A stretch of DNA of 64,000 bases from Elephas maximus indicus (Eukaryota > Chordata > Mammalia > Proboscidea > Elephantidae): contig NC_064841.1 in the NCBI RefSeq assembly GCF_024166365.1, forward strand, positions 27,892,001-27,956,000, written 5' to 3'. Within the stretch, counting starts at the first letter, position 1. Every line of letters starts with the position of its first letter. The notes beneath the pieces were generated by a model, which was not told the DNA's origin, made no database searches, and worked only from the letters and a program-made list of their open reading frames with translations. Below, one piece after another: positions 10,423 through 22,314 of the stretch. A program made the translations under genes and the position numbers.

Positions 10423-10751
10423 GAACATCTACTATCCTTATCTACTCCTTGCCAAGACTCCAGAAGAAAGAGCAACAACCCATCTCTTAAGAGGTATATC
10501 AGGGTAGTAGCTTCCACACTGCCATAAGGGAAAATTTATTTTGCCTCTGCCAGAAGAACAATTATTTTTATCTACCAAAATCAGGACACAAAATGTTTTA
10601 TTTCACCATTTTATCTTTTCAGATTGGATTGTGGTAGGGGGGTGGGGGAGGGTGTTTGTTGCAGTTTGCTTAATTTCCTCTAATTGTTATTTCCAAACAG
10701 AACATAATTTAAGCACTTTGGTTGTATGCTCAAATGTGTATTTAAATGTGT

Positions 10752-11756
10752 GATAGAATTTTGCAAAACCAATGACCTATTCATTAGAAATACCTTTTTT
10801 CAACAACATAAACAGCCACTATATAGGTTTGATGCATTAATATTGCATGCTTTAAAATCAGAAAATGTATGCATCAGGATTGTATTCTTTCACCATACTT
10901 ATACTATCTGTATGCTGAGCAAATAATCCAAGAAGCTGGGCTATGTGAAGAAGAACGTGGCAGGATTGGAGGAAGACGCATTAACAACCTGAGATAAGCA
11001 GATGACACACCTTGCTGGCTGAAAGCACTTACTGATGGAGATCAAAGATCACAGCCTTCAGTATGGATTACACCTCAACATAAAGAAAACAAAAATCCTC
11101 ACAACTGGACCAATAAGCAACACCATGATAAATGGAGAAAAGATTGAAGTTGTCAAGGATTTCATTTTACTTGGATCCACAATCAACACCCACGGAAGCA
11201 GCAGTCAAGAAATCCAACAATGAATTGCATTGGGCAAATCTGCTGCAAAAGACCTCTTCAAAGTGTTAAAAAGCTAAGATGTCACTTTGAAAACTAAGAT
11301 GTGCCTGACCCAAGCCATGGTATTTTCAATCACCTTGTATGCAAAGCTGGACAATGAATAAGGAAGATTGAAGAAGAATTGATACTTTTGAATTATGATG
11401 TTGCGGCAGAATATTGAGTATACCATGAGCTGCCAGAGGAAAGTACAAATCTGTCTTGGAAGAAGTGCAGCCAGAATGTTCCTCAGAAGCAAGGATGGCA
11501 AGACTGCATCTTACATACTTAGAACATGTTGTCAGGAGGGATCAGTCCCTGGAGAAGGACATCATGCTTGGTAATGTAGAGGGTCAGTAAAAAAGAGGAA
11601 GACCCTCAACGAGATGGATTGACACAGTTGCTGCAACAATGGGCTCAAACATAGCAACAATTTTCAGAATGGTATAGGACTGGGCAGTGTTTTGTTCTGT
11701 TGTACATAGGGTCGCTAGGACTCAGAAGTAACTCACCGGCACCTAACAATGACAAT
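10752..11756 (+). mobile_element. RTE LINE, internally deleted copy
   Basis: The element starts in the endonuclease part (gatagaattttgcaaaacca) and, after about 110 bp, jumps to the reverse transcriptase (gtattctttcaccatactta, then gctgagcaaataatccaaga). It runs to the 3' end (gcacctaacaatgacaat). Stop codons and indels break the frame. It marks the end of the TNFSF10 transcript region. Confidence 0.85.
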
Positions 11757-11759
11757 ATG

Positions 11760-11920
11760 GTCTTATTTAAAGCCTGTCTCCTCTCACTAGACCATAAACG
11801 CTATGATAGCAGAGACCATTTTGTCTTGTTTACAACTGTATTCTCAGCACCTAGAACAGTTCCTGAACATAGTCCCCATGCAAAATATATTTGCAAATAA
11901 ATTGATGAATACCTGACCAT
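11760..11920 (-). repeat. L2 LINE 3' end
   Basis: Degenerate L2 end in reverse: tagaccataaacgctatgat, then ttctcagcacctagaacagt and a final aaataaattgatgaa. Confidence 0.55.
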
Positions 11921-12599
11921 CTTGGAAAAAAAAAAATAAAGAAGGATTCCCTACCCAACTCCTGTGGGGGGAAAAAAATAATTAATAATAGATACTTTGA
12001 TTTCAAGGGGTTACTCTTACCCACGAACCCCAACTACAAAAGTATTGACTTGTTTTGTTTGGTTTTCTGCTAACTGCTCCACAACGTTGTAAATGTGTCT
12101 TTTCCAGCTAGAACAGGGTAGTTAATAACAAACCCATTACCTTGTAATTTAATGAAAAAGATTTTGTGCTTCCTTGATTTTGGTTTCAAGAGGTCTCATA
12201 GCTATAAAGGGGTAAAGGGCCAATTTTTCAGGAGTTAACTTTTTAAACGCTAACTCAGTACCCATTAAGTAGTTTGTCACCATGGAAACTTGTATGCATT
12301 AAGCAAAGAATTATTTAAACGTCTGTGAAATCTCCAGTCCTCAGGAGCATTTTACTTCATTTTCTTCTTGCAGGGAGACTTGTGCTCCCCCAATTTGCAA
12401 ATTCTTTATTATTTGAAACTGTTAAATGTTATATTATTGTTTTGAGCTAATTCAAAGGTTTATTTTTTTAACAATCATAACTAGCCTACTTTGAGCCACT
12501 TTATTTTAGAAACAAAATGATATCCTTGCATGTATATAGAATGACTGCTCACAAAAAAATCTTATGTTTTAGTTTCTTTGTGTTTTGATTATTTTTAAC

Positions 12600-12652
12600 A
12601 TCCCTGGTTCAAACTGCCAACCTTTTGGTTAGCGGCACTGTGCCACCAGGGC
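12600..12652 (-). repeat. Afrotherian SINE head fragment
   Basis: Only the 5' (tRNA-like) part is present, reversed: caaactgccaaccttttggt, then tagcggcactgtgccaccag. The flanks 11921-12599 and 12653-13090 are AT-rich with nothing I can identify. Confidence 0.75.
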
Positions 12653-13098
12653 TTCAAATGTTAAAGCAACTTTGAAACATTTTTAAAATAATTTCAAAGT
12701 AGAGAAGTCCTCTTTAGCCAAGATTTAAAACTCAAAGAAAAAGATATACATCTGTATAAAACCTGTGAAAGCCAGAACTTGTGTAAGGCAGAAAACTGTC
12801 AGAGAAGGAAAACTAAAATATTTTCCACTAAAACAAGTGGTAAGACTGTACCCGGTCAAAGGCAGAAAACTTTCAAGACCCAGAAAACCAAGGTAGTCCT
12901 GTCGAGTTCTGGCTCTCACAGGTTTCACTGTATTAGGTTATGTATTATTTACGAATAAAAGAGCATTAGTTTTTATTCTATATTTTTGTACTCAAATTTT
13001 TAAGTATGTGTTACTTTTTTAACAAAAATGACATTATGTATGTACTTTTTTTTTGTCTAGTGATCATAATTGTTTTATATATTGTTACCAAAAATGGG

Positions 13099-13622
13099 TG
13101 TTATGGATTGAATGGTGTCCCCCAAAAATATGTGTATCAACTTGGCTAGGCCATGATTTCCAGTATCATGTGATTGTCCACCATTTTGTCATCTGACGTG
13201 ATTTCCCTATGTGTTATAAATCCTACCCCTATTATGTTCATGAGATGGGATTAGTGTCAGTTATGTTAATGAGGCAGGACTCAAACTACAAGATTACTGT
13301 GTCTTGAACCAATCTCTTTTGAGATATAAGAGAAAGAAGCAAGCAGGGAAAAACGGGGACCTCATACCACAAAGAAAGCAGCGCCAGGAGCAGAGCGTGT
13401 CCTTTGAATGTGGGTTTCCTGCACGGAGAAGCACCCAGACCAAGGGAAGATTGATGTCAAGGACATTTCTCCAGAACCAACAGAGACAGAAAGCCTTCCC
13501 TTAGAGCTGGAGCTCTGAATGTGGACTTCTAAGCCACCTAAAGTATGAGAGAATAAATTTCTGTTTGTTAAAGCCATACACTTGTGGTATTTCTGTTATA
13601 GCAGCACCAGATGACTAAGACA
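13099..13622 (+). mobile_element. Solo LTR, ERVL-MaLR type, with 5-bp target duplication
   Basis: A 524-bp unit runs from tgttatggattgaatggtgt to gcaccagatgactaagaca, with TG...CA ends. It is flanked by atggg at 13094-13098 and 13623-13627, the 5-bp duplication expected for this class. A polyadenylation signal (agaataaatttctg) lies near the 3' part. A related LTR is at 32570. No internal viral sequence is attached. Confidence 0.82.
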
Positions 13623-13629
13623 ATGGGGA

Positions 13630-14690
13630 AAGATATCTGATGTATCTTATGGAAGAAAAGGGTAAATTGCTCACTTTTTATTTAATATGATAACATGTGT
13701 CAGTAATTTTCATATCTTATTCAGGAAATTTTTCCCTATTGATTTCATAAAGATATAAGCATCTTTTTTTCTAAAATCTTTAAAATTTGACCTTTCATAG
13801 TTTGATAATGTCACTAAACTGTAATTTAATCTGTATGTGGTGTGAGACAGGGTTCTAATTTTATCTTTCACCATATGGTTAGCCAGTTGTCCAACACTGT
13901 TTATTGAATAAACTCATTGCCATTGAGCTGATTCTGACTCATAGTGACCCTGTAGGACAGAGTATAATTGCTCCATATGGTTTCCAAGGCTGTAATCTTT
14001 ACAGAAACAGGCTGCCACACCTTTCACCCATGAAGCAACTAGTGGATTTGAACTTCCAATATTTCTGTTAGCAGCTGAGCATTTAACCACCCTACTACCA
14101 GTACTCCTTTTGTTTATTGGGTAATCCCTCCTTTTCCCCACTCATTTTAATGTCTGTTCTATAATATACCAAGCTCCCATGAGTCTGTTTCTTTGCTCAC
14201 CCCCCTCCCTTTTTTTTCTACTGATCTAGTTGTCCATCATTGCACCTATACCATCTGGTTTTAATTATTCTTACTTTGCTACAAATCTTGTTGTCAGGAA
14301 CGTGTGTTCCCCTTCTTTAGTCCTCTGTTTTAAAATAATCTGGGTTATTCTTAGCCCTTATTTTCCCTGTGAATTTAGAAGTTGCCTGATAAATTGTGTG
14401 TGTACTTAAACACACACACACACACGCTTTTGAAGTTTTTAACAGAATTGCATTGATTGATGAATTATTTGGGGATAATTTTTATATTTTAGATATTGAT
14501 ACTTCCCAAACATGATCAAATATATCTTTCCATTTAGTTAGGCCTTCTAAATTGATCTTCAATAAAGTTGTATTTATTTAATTATTTTTGTACTGTAAAT
14601 GGGATCTATATTTTTTAATTCCATTTGAAATTAGTGGATGCAGAGATTAGGTATTATCTTTGAAAAGCAGTGCAATATAGTAATTAAGAC
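13630..14690 (-). repeat. Old L1 ORF2 fragment
   Basis: Reversed ORF2-like text is visible on both sides of the SINE: ggtgtgagacagggttctaa, then atggttagccagttgtccaa, and later agttgtccatcattgcacct. It has many stops. A CA microsatellite (14409-14426) lies inside it. Confidence 0.6.
13915..14106 (-). repeat. Afrotherian SINE, longer subfamily
   Basis: Reverse copy: the tail cattgccattgagctgattc, the core gtaggacagagtataattgc and the internal block tgtaatctttacagaaacag, ending ctactaccagtactcc. Confidence 0.87.
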
Positions 14691-15257
14691 CATGCTCTCA
14701 GTTCCGGTCAATATGGCGCATTAGATACACTTCCCATAATGACCTTCTGACAACAAAGGCTCAAGAAACTAAGTAAAACAGATACAAAAAATGACCTCAA
14801 ATTCCCAAACATGAAACAGAGAGTTCAAGAAACAGACTGAGCACCGATTGGAAGGAGAGGAAGAACAGGACCAGCAGGAAAACAGATTTGCAAATCAGCG
14901 ACATCCTGCCTGCTGGTGCTGAGCAGCATAGTCATTTTGGGATAACATGGAACAACAACCCAAGCTGAGGAACCCAGGAAAGCAACTGCAAAGAGAGCAC
15001 AGCTGGTGGCAGAGATCTGTACAAACAATCCCAGAAAGAAACAACCAGGTAGGCAGGCCAGGGACAGGACATCCCTGAGGAGCGGAAGTGTGGGAGTGGT
15101 CTAGCTTTGAAACCAGGGAACCATGGGGAAGTGACTCTAGAGCAAATGAAAGAGACTGAGTCCTCATAGCGTTAGAGAAGGAGAAAGTGTAGACAGGGAG
15201 TGTAGACAGGGAGTGTAGACAGGGAGTGCACCTGTGGAGGGAGTAAACGGGAGAATA

Positions 15258-15330
15258 TAGGGTCATCATAAGGTTGATATGAGGTGGAATTGACTCGAAA
15301 GCAAAGGATTTGGTGTTTTTTTTTTTTTGG
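15258..15330 (+). repeat. SINE 3'-tail fragment inside L1 5' UTR
   Basis: A 3' end only: tatagggtcatcataaggtt, then ggtggaattgactcgaaagc and a T-rich tail. The 5' part of the SINE is missing. Confidence 0.6.
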
Positions 15331-16742
15331 TAAAGGGTAGAAATAGAGGGGTGGGTGAAAGCTCCAGCCCTTTGGTGAGTGCAAGAAGGGAGGGAGCTAG
15401 GAATTAGGGCAGCGACAGCTTCTTGATGGAGACACCAGCCATTTATACCGCATCCCCCCAGCAAAAAGTCAACCCACAGAATGACAGCTATAGTCCCTTC
15501 CCCAAAACAGCCCAGTGCAAGCAGTCACCTTGCTTGCACCTGCATTAGCGGGTACCCTGAGATGCATGTGGACAGAGCTGAGGTGCACAAGCCCAGCCAT
15601 GCCCACCACCTTTCCCTGAGGTACGGGAGCCCCATGCCTGCTCCGCCCATCCCTGAGCCATCTCACCCACCCTGTGATCGCTGGCATGTGCTCTCACTGC
15701 CAGACCAGCAACTAGAGGAGTAAGACCCCGCCCCCCCATCGTCCTTCCCCACCACCTCACCCACCTGGGGACCAGCAGTGTGAGTTTTCATGCCACGAAC
15801 TCAGTGACCAGTGACCCGTGCACCCTCGACCCAACAACTGGGGAACTGGCTGTGCATACAAACAGTGCCCAACCCAGGGACCAGTGAGAACGGAACCTGC
15901 ACACACACTCCAGTGACCAGCCAGGCAGATACATTGCCACATCAGCAACACCAGTCACATCCCGATGGGCACAATATGCACCTCTCCCAAATGATGAGCG
16001 GGAAAATATAGTGCCCTCGTCCAGTGCCCACCCAGCTCCAACGTCACACAACCCACACCCACACCCAAACATTTTCTGCTGCCTATCTGCACTCGCGCTG
16101 AAATCCTTGGATCTGCTGCCTATCTGCACTCGCGCTGAAATCTCCTGAACTCCACCACCTATTGAGATGCCAGTTCATGCACATACAACAGGCCTACCCC
16201 ATCCATTTGGGTAGCACTCCCTCACAGCAGATAAGGCGACATTCTGCCCTCACCTCCAGAGGACACACTAACTGCTAGCACTAACCTAGAAGGACCCCAC
16301 AGCCCACCACAGTTGTGAGGAACCCTGATCACCCAACACTAGCCCCCCAATATCAGGGAAAGAACATACTCTCCCACTGCCACTCAATCTGCTAAGGGAA
16401 GACATATAAGTGTAACCACAGAGGACTCACACATGGGTAAGACCCACCATACTCACTACTGAGAGGTAATCACACCCAAGCAAAAAAAAAAAAAGCAATA
16501 GGCACCACCAAAGTCATAGAGACCAGAACCACAAAACAACAACAATTAAAATAATACAAAAGAAGAAAGGCATTGTAAAAAGAAAGAGAGGAAACAAAGC
16601 TCCAGATACATAAAAAAAAAAAAAATTTTTTTTAATCATCACAAAACAAACATACATATAATCAATAAAGAATTATATAAATTAATTTATACCTTAATGT
16701 CTTGGAAACAATAGGCAATAATGAATAATATGAAGAAACAGC

Positions 16743-17108
16743 ATGACTCAAACAAGTGAGCAAAATAAAGGGACAGAAAATCTTCCTAAGGAAGAAATGG
16801 TAATAGAAATACCTGATAAGGCATCCAAAACCTTATATATAAGAGCTTCAAAGAAATCAGGAAAACACAGACTAAACTCTAGAAGAATTCGGGAAACAAT
16901 ACAAGAAAAAAATGACGAAGTAAACAGACAATTAGAAACCATACAAAAACAACTAGAAATCCAGAAGATTCACAATAAAATGTCAGAAATAGATAACTCA
17001 ATGGAAGGACACAGAAGTAGAATTGAATCAATGAAAGAAATAATCAGTGAAATAGAGGAAAATCCCTTGATACTAATTTGTTTGAGGAATAATCAGAAAA
17101 AAGAATGA
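16743..17108 (+). pseudogene. L1 ORF1 N-terminal remnant
   Basis: The 121-codon frame starts MTQTSEQNKGTENLPKEEMV and contains a heptad-like, Lys/Glu/Gln/Ile-rich stretch (about residues 45-105) of the kind that forms the ORF1p trimer coiled coil. It stops before the RNA-recognition and C-terminal domains. Downstream text (agagagaatctttgaagatt, then ggcaatgggatgacatatat) is L1-like but frameshifted. Not functional. Confidence 0.7.
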
Positions 17109-18539
17109 AGAAAAATGGAAAAAACCTAGGAGTTGTGTGGGTCACCATTAAGAGTAATAATTTATGCATAATAGAATTCAAGAATAGGAGGACCAAAAAA
17201 AAAAAAAAAAGGTACAGAGAGAATCTTTGAAGATTTATTGGCAGAAAAGTTCCCTAATATCATGAAAGATGAGAGGTTCCCATAAAGAGGCTCAATAAAC
17301 CCCATACAGGATAGACCCCAAAAGTCACCAAGTCACATCATAATCAAACTTTCCAGAACCAAAGACAAAGAGAATTCTGAGAGCAGCTTGTGAAAAACGA
17401 ACCATCACCTAAAAAGTGGCACTGATAAGACTAAATACTGATTTCTCGGCAGAAACCATGTAGCCAAGAAGGCAATGGGATGACATATATAAAACCCTGA
17501 AAGAAAGGAATTTCCAATCAAGAATCATATATTCAGCAAAACTGTCTTCCAATTATGATAGTAAAACTAGGACATTCCCAGATAAATAGAAATTAAAGGA
17601 ATTTGTAAAAACTAGAGCAACCTTACAAAAAATAGTAAAGACAGTCCTTTGGAAAGAGAATGAATGACATCAGAAAACAACCTGAGATTAAAACACAGTA
17701 CACCATCCAACCATACCAACCCAGATAAAGAATTCTTAAAAGTAAAAGCTGCAAAACTAAAAACAAGGAACCAGAGATGTGAATCTGTAAATGATGACAA
17801 CTTCAAAACAGGAGAAATAAATGATGTTGCTATAGAACTTCCATACGGAGAGGAATATCAAGATATTGATATTCCTTGGCAATATCAAGATATAACACAC
17901 ATTTTTAAACTTAGGAAGATAAAGGTAAATTTCAGAGTAACCAAAAGAAAATTAATAAATCTACTCATCAAAATAAAGAAGAAAATCAAAAAGAATCAGT
18001 AAACACAAAATCAACAACAACAAAAGGCACTAAAAGAAAATCCATAAACAAAAAGAACTCAGCACAAAAAATTAAGCAGAAAAAAAAAAACCATTAACAC
18101 CACAAAAAAAGGCATAACAAAATTGCAGCAGTAAACTCATACCTATCTACAATCATGCTGAAAGGGAATGGTTTAAATGCACCAGTCAAGAGACAGAGAG
18201 TGGAAGACTGGATTAAAAAAAAAAAAAGACCCATCGATATGTTGCCTACAAGAGACACACCTGATACACAAAGACATAAATAGGTTAAAAATCAAAGGAT
18301 GGGGAAAATATATTGAGCAAACAATAATCAAAAGAGGGCAAGAGCGGCAATAACAATCTGATAAAATAGACTTTAAGTCAAAATTCATTTTAAGAGACAA
18401 AGAAGGGCATAATGATTAAAGGTCAATTCACCAAGAGGAAGTAACCATAATAAAGATGTTATGCACTCAATGACAGAGCTTCAAAATACATTAAAAAAAA
18501 AAAAAAAAAAACTCTAACTGAATTAAAAAGAAAAATAGT

Positions 18540-18884
18540 TCTACAATAATAGTAGGAGGCTTTAACAGACTATTTTCAACGGTGCACAGAACAAGTAGAA
18601 AGAAACTCAACAAAGATACGGAAGATCTAAATAACACAATCAACCAACTCAACCTCACATACATATACAGAACACACCACATAACAGCCACAAAGTACAC
18701 ATTCTTCTCTAAAGCGCATGGATCATTCTCCAGAATAGACCATATTTTAGGCAACAAAGCAAGCCTCAATAAATTCAAGAACGTAGAACTAATACAAAGC
18801 ATCTTCTGTCATCATAATGTTATAAAACTAGAAATCAGTAACAGAAAGATCAAGGAAAAATTTAAATACATGGAAAATGAATAA
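18540..18884 (+). pseudogene. L1 ORF2 endonuclease remnant
   Basis: The frame HRTSRKKLNKDTEDLNNTIN continuing to KYTFFSKAHGSFSRIDHIL matches the C-terminal half of the L1 endonuclease, including the TFFS...DHI motif. The upstream catalytic part is broken by poly-A runs and stops. Confidence 0.75.
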
Positions 18885-19075
18885 AACCTTACTTAGAAAC
18901 TATTGGGTAACAGAAGAAATTATAAATGAAATTTAAAAATTTTTACAAATGAGAATGAATACAGAACATATGAAAACCTTTGGGACACAGCAAAAGCAGT
19001 GTTCTGAGCAGAATTTATAGCAATAAACGCACACATCAAAAGAGAAGAAAGGGCTAAAATCAATAGCTTAACCCT

Positions 19076-21405
19076 GTTGTTTTTGTTAGGTGCCATCAAG
19101 CTGGTTCTGACTCTATCTATGATAGAATGAAACACTCCCCCATCCTGTGCCATTCTCACAATCTTTGTTATGCTTAAACCCATTGTTGCAGCCACTGTGT
19201 TAATTCATCTTGTTGAAGGTCTTCCTCTTTTTGATGACCAAGCATGGTGTCATTCTCCTGACAACACGTCCAAAGTATGAGAGACGTTGTATTGCCATCC
19301 TTGCTTCTAATGAGCACCCTGGTTGTACTTCTTCCAAGTTTTGTTCTTTCTTTGGCACTCCATGGTATATTCAATATCCTTCACCAACACTGCAATTCGA
19401 AAGCTTCAGTTCTTTGGTTTTCCTTATTCATTGTCCAGCTTTCATGTGCATATGGTGCGATTGAAAATACATGACTTGGATCAGGGGCACCTTAGTCTTC
19501 AAGGTGACATCTTTGCTTTTCAACAGTTTAAAGAGGTCTTTTGCAGAGGATTACCCAATGCAATGCATCATTTTATTTCTTGACTGCTGCTTCCATGGAT
19601 GTTGAATGTGAATCCAAGTAAAATGAAATTCTTGACAACTTCAATCTTTTCTCCATTATCATGATGTTGCTTATTGGTCCAGTTGTGAGGATTTTTGTTT
19701 TCTTTATGTTGAGGTGTAATCCGTACTGAAGGCTGTGGTCTTGGATCTTCATCACTAACTGCTTCAAGTCCTCTTCACTTTCAGCAAGCAAGGTTGTGTC
19801 ATCTGCATATTGCAGTTTGTTAATGAGTCTTCCTCCAATCCTGATGCTGCATTCTTCTTCATATGGTCCAGTTTCTCAGATTATTTCTTCAGCATACACA
19901 TTGAATAGGTATAGTGAAAGAACACAATCCTGACACACACATGACTTAAAATCATGGAGTATCTGCTTCTTCTGTTCCAACAACTGCTTCTTGATCTATG
20001 TACAGGTTCCTCATGAGCACAATTAAGTGTTCTGGAATTCTCATTCTTTGAAATGTTATTAATAATTTGTTATGATCCACACAGTTGAATGCCTGTGCAT
20101 AATCAATAAACACTGGTAAACATCTTTCTGGCATTCTTTGATTTCAGCTAGGATTCATCTGACATCAGCAGTGATACCCCTTGTTTCACGTCCTCTTTTT
20201 CTGAATCTGGCTTCAATTTCTGGCAGTTCTCTGTTGATATACTACTGCAGTTGCTTTTGAATGATCGTCAGCAAAATTTTACTTGCCTGTGATATTAATG
20301 ATACTGTTGAATAATTTCTGCATGTCCTTGTTGTTGCGTATGATGTCCTTGATGTCACTCCACAACTCTTCTGATCTTCAGTCGTTAGTGTTCAACATGT
20401 CAAATCTGTTCTTGAGATGGTCTCTAAATTCAGGTGGGATATACTCAAGGTCATATTTTAGCTCTCATGGACTTGTTCTAATGTTTTTAGCTTCATTTGA
20501 ACTTGTATATGAGCAACTGATGATCTCTTCTGCAGCCGGACCCTGGTCTTGTTCTGAATGATGAAATTGAATTTTTCCATCATCTCTTTCCACAGATATA
20601 GTCAATTTGATTCCTGTGTATTCCATCTGGCAAGGTCCACCTGTATAGTCACTGTTTATGTTTGTGAAAAAAAGGTATTTGCAATGAAGAAGTTATTGGT
20701 CTTGCAAAATTCTATCATGCAATCTGCGGCATCATTTCTATCGCCAAGGCCATATTTTCCAACTACCAATCCTTCTTTGTTTCCAACTTTTGCATTCCAA
20801 TCACCAGTAATTATCAACGCATCCAGATTGCATGTTCAATCAATTTCAGACTGCAGAAGTGGGTAAAAATCTTCAATCTCATCATCTTTGGCCTCAGTGG
20901 TTGGTTCGTAAATTTGAATAATAGTCGTATTAACTAATCTTCCTTGTAGATGTGTGCATATTATCCTATCACTGGAAGCATTGTACTTCAGGACAAATCT
21001 TGAAATGTTGTTCTTTTTGACAGTGAATGCACAGCCATTCCTCTTCAAGCTGTCATTCCCAGCACAGTAGGCCACATGGTTGTCCAACTCAAAATGGCCA
21101 ATACCAGTCCACTTCAGCCCACTAATGCCTAGGATATTGATGTTTATGTGTTCCATTTCATTTTTGACGATTTCCAATTTTCCCAGATTCGTACTTTGTA
21201 TATTCCATGTTGCAGTTATTAATGGATGCTTGCAGCTGTTTCTTCTCATTTTGAGTTGTACCACATCAGCAAATGGAAGTCCCGAAAGCTTGACTCCATC
21301 CACATCATTAAGGCTGACTCTACTCTGAGAAGGCAGCTCTTCCTCAGTTGTATGTTGAGTGCCTTCCAACCTGAGGGGCTCATCTTCTGGAAGTATATCC
21401 CACAA
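19076..21405 (-). mobile_element. RTE LINE copy B (internally deleted), nested in L1
   Basis: Read on the minus strand it starts with the RTE ORF (WDILPEDEPLRLEGTQHTTE) and the endonuclease (ITATWNIQSTNLGKLEIVKN, then ISGLKWTGIGHFELDNH). About 1 kb is missing between the endonuclease and mid RT near 20310. It resumes with RT (FIDYAQAFNCVDHNKLLITF) and reaches the 3' end at 19076 (ggcacctaacaaaaacaac). Many stops make it inactive. It abuts RTE copy A head-to-tail. Confidence 0.85.
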
Positions 21406-22314
21406 TTGCTGTCATTGTTGTCAGGTGCTGTTGAGTCAGTTCCAATTCATAGTGACCCTATGGACCATAGAACGAAACACTGCCCGGTCCTGTACCAACC
21501 TTACAATCATTGTTATGCTTGAGCTCATTGTTGCAGCCACTGTGTCATTACATCTCATTGAGGGCCTTCCTCTTTTCCACTTACCAAGCATGATGTCCTT
21601 CTCCAGGGACTGATCCCTCCTGACAACATGTCCAAAGTATGTAAGATGCAGTCTTGCCATCCTTGCTTCTGAGAAACATTCTGACTGTACCTCTCCCAAA
21701 ACAGATTTGTTTGTTCTTTTGGCAGACCATGGTATATTCAATATCCTTCACCAACACCACAATTCAAAGGTGTCAATTCATTTTGGGTCTTCCTTATTCA
21801 TTATCCAGCTTTCACATGCATATGATGCAATTGAAAATACCATGGCTTGGGTCAGGCGCACCTTAGTATTCAAGGTGACATCCCTGCTTTTTAACATTTT
21901 AAAGAGATCCTTTGCAGCAGATTTGCGCAATGGAATGCATCTTTTGATTTCTTGACTGCTGCTTCCGTGGGTGCTGATTACGGATCCAAGTAAAATGAAA
22001 TCCTTGACAAATTCAATCTTTTCTTCTTTTATCATGATTTTGCTTATTGGTCCATTTGTGGGGATTTTTGTTTTCTTTATGTTGGGGTGTAATCCATACT
22101 GAGGGCTGTGGCCTTCATAAGGTTTCTTCTGGCTAATTCTTTTCAGGAGTAGACAGCCAGGTCCTTCTTTCTAGTCTGTCTTAGTCTGGAAGCTCATCTG
22201 AAACCTGCCTACCATGGGTGACCCTGCTGATATTGGAATACCAGTGGCATAGCTTCCAGTATCACAGGAACAAGCAAGCCCCTGCAGTACAACAAACTGA
22301 CCAACACATGGGGG
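21406..22314 (-). mobile_element. RTE LINE copy A: 5' UTR joined to 3' end
   Basis: On the minus strand it begins with about 200 bp of RTE 5' leader (22314-22113; cccccatgtgttggtcagtt, then tggaagctatgccactggta). It then jumps straight to the C-terminal RT region (cctcagtatggattacaccc) and the 3' end near 21406 (caacagcacctgacaacaat). The endonuclease and most of the RT are deleted. C-terminal RT text such as NIPWSAKRTNKSVLGEVQSE is readable. Confidence 0.82.

Larger units (their letters stand above)
9855..10540 (+). other. TNFSF10: TNFSF10 3' UTR with two SINE insertions
   Basis: Outside the SINEs, two blocks resemble the human TRAIL 3' UTR as I remember it. The first is 10021-10100, beginning actggctacgtgatctgcaa and continuing with an A-rich run. 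The second is 10423-10530, including tctactccttgccaagactc and agaagaaagagcaacaaccc. This shows the transcript unit continues at least to about 10530. The true cleavage site is not clear: no AATAAA lies between 10423 and the RTE copy at 10752. Confidence 0.75.

Noticed and set aside
14895..15464. Minus-strand 189-codon frame
   Set aside because: Lies in the L1 5' UTR, spans a SINE fragment and tandem duplication; no protein character.
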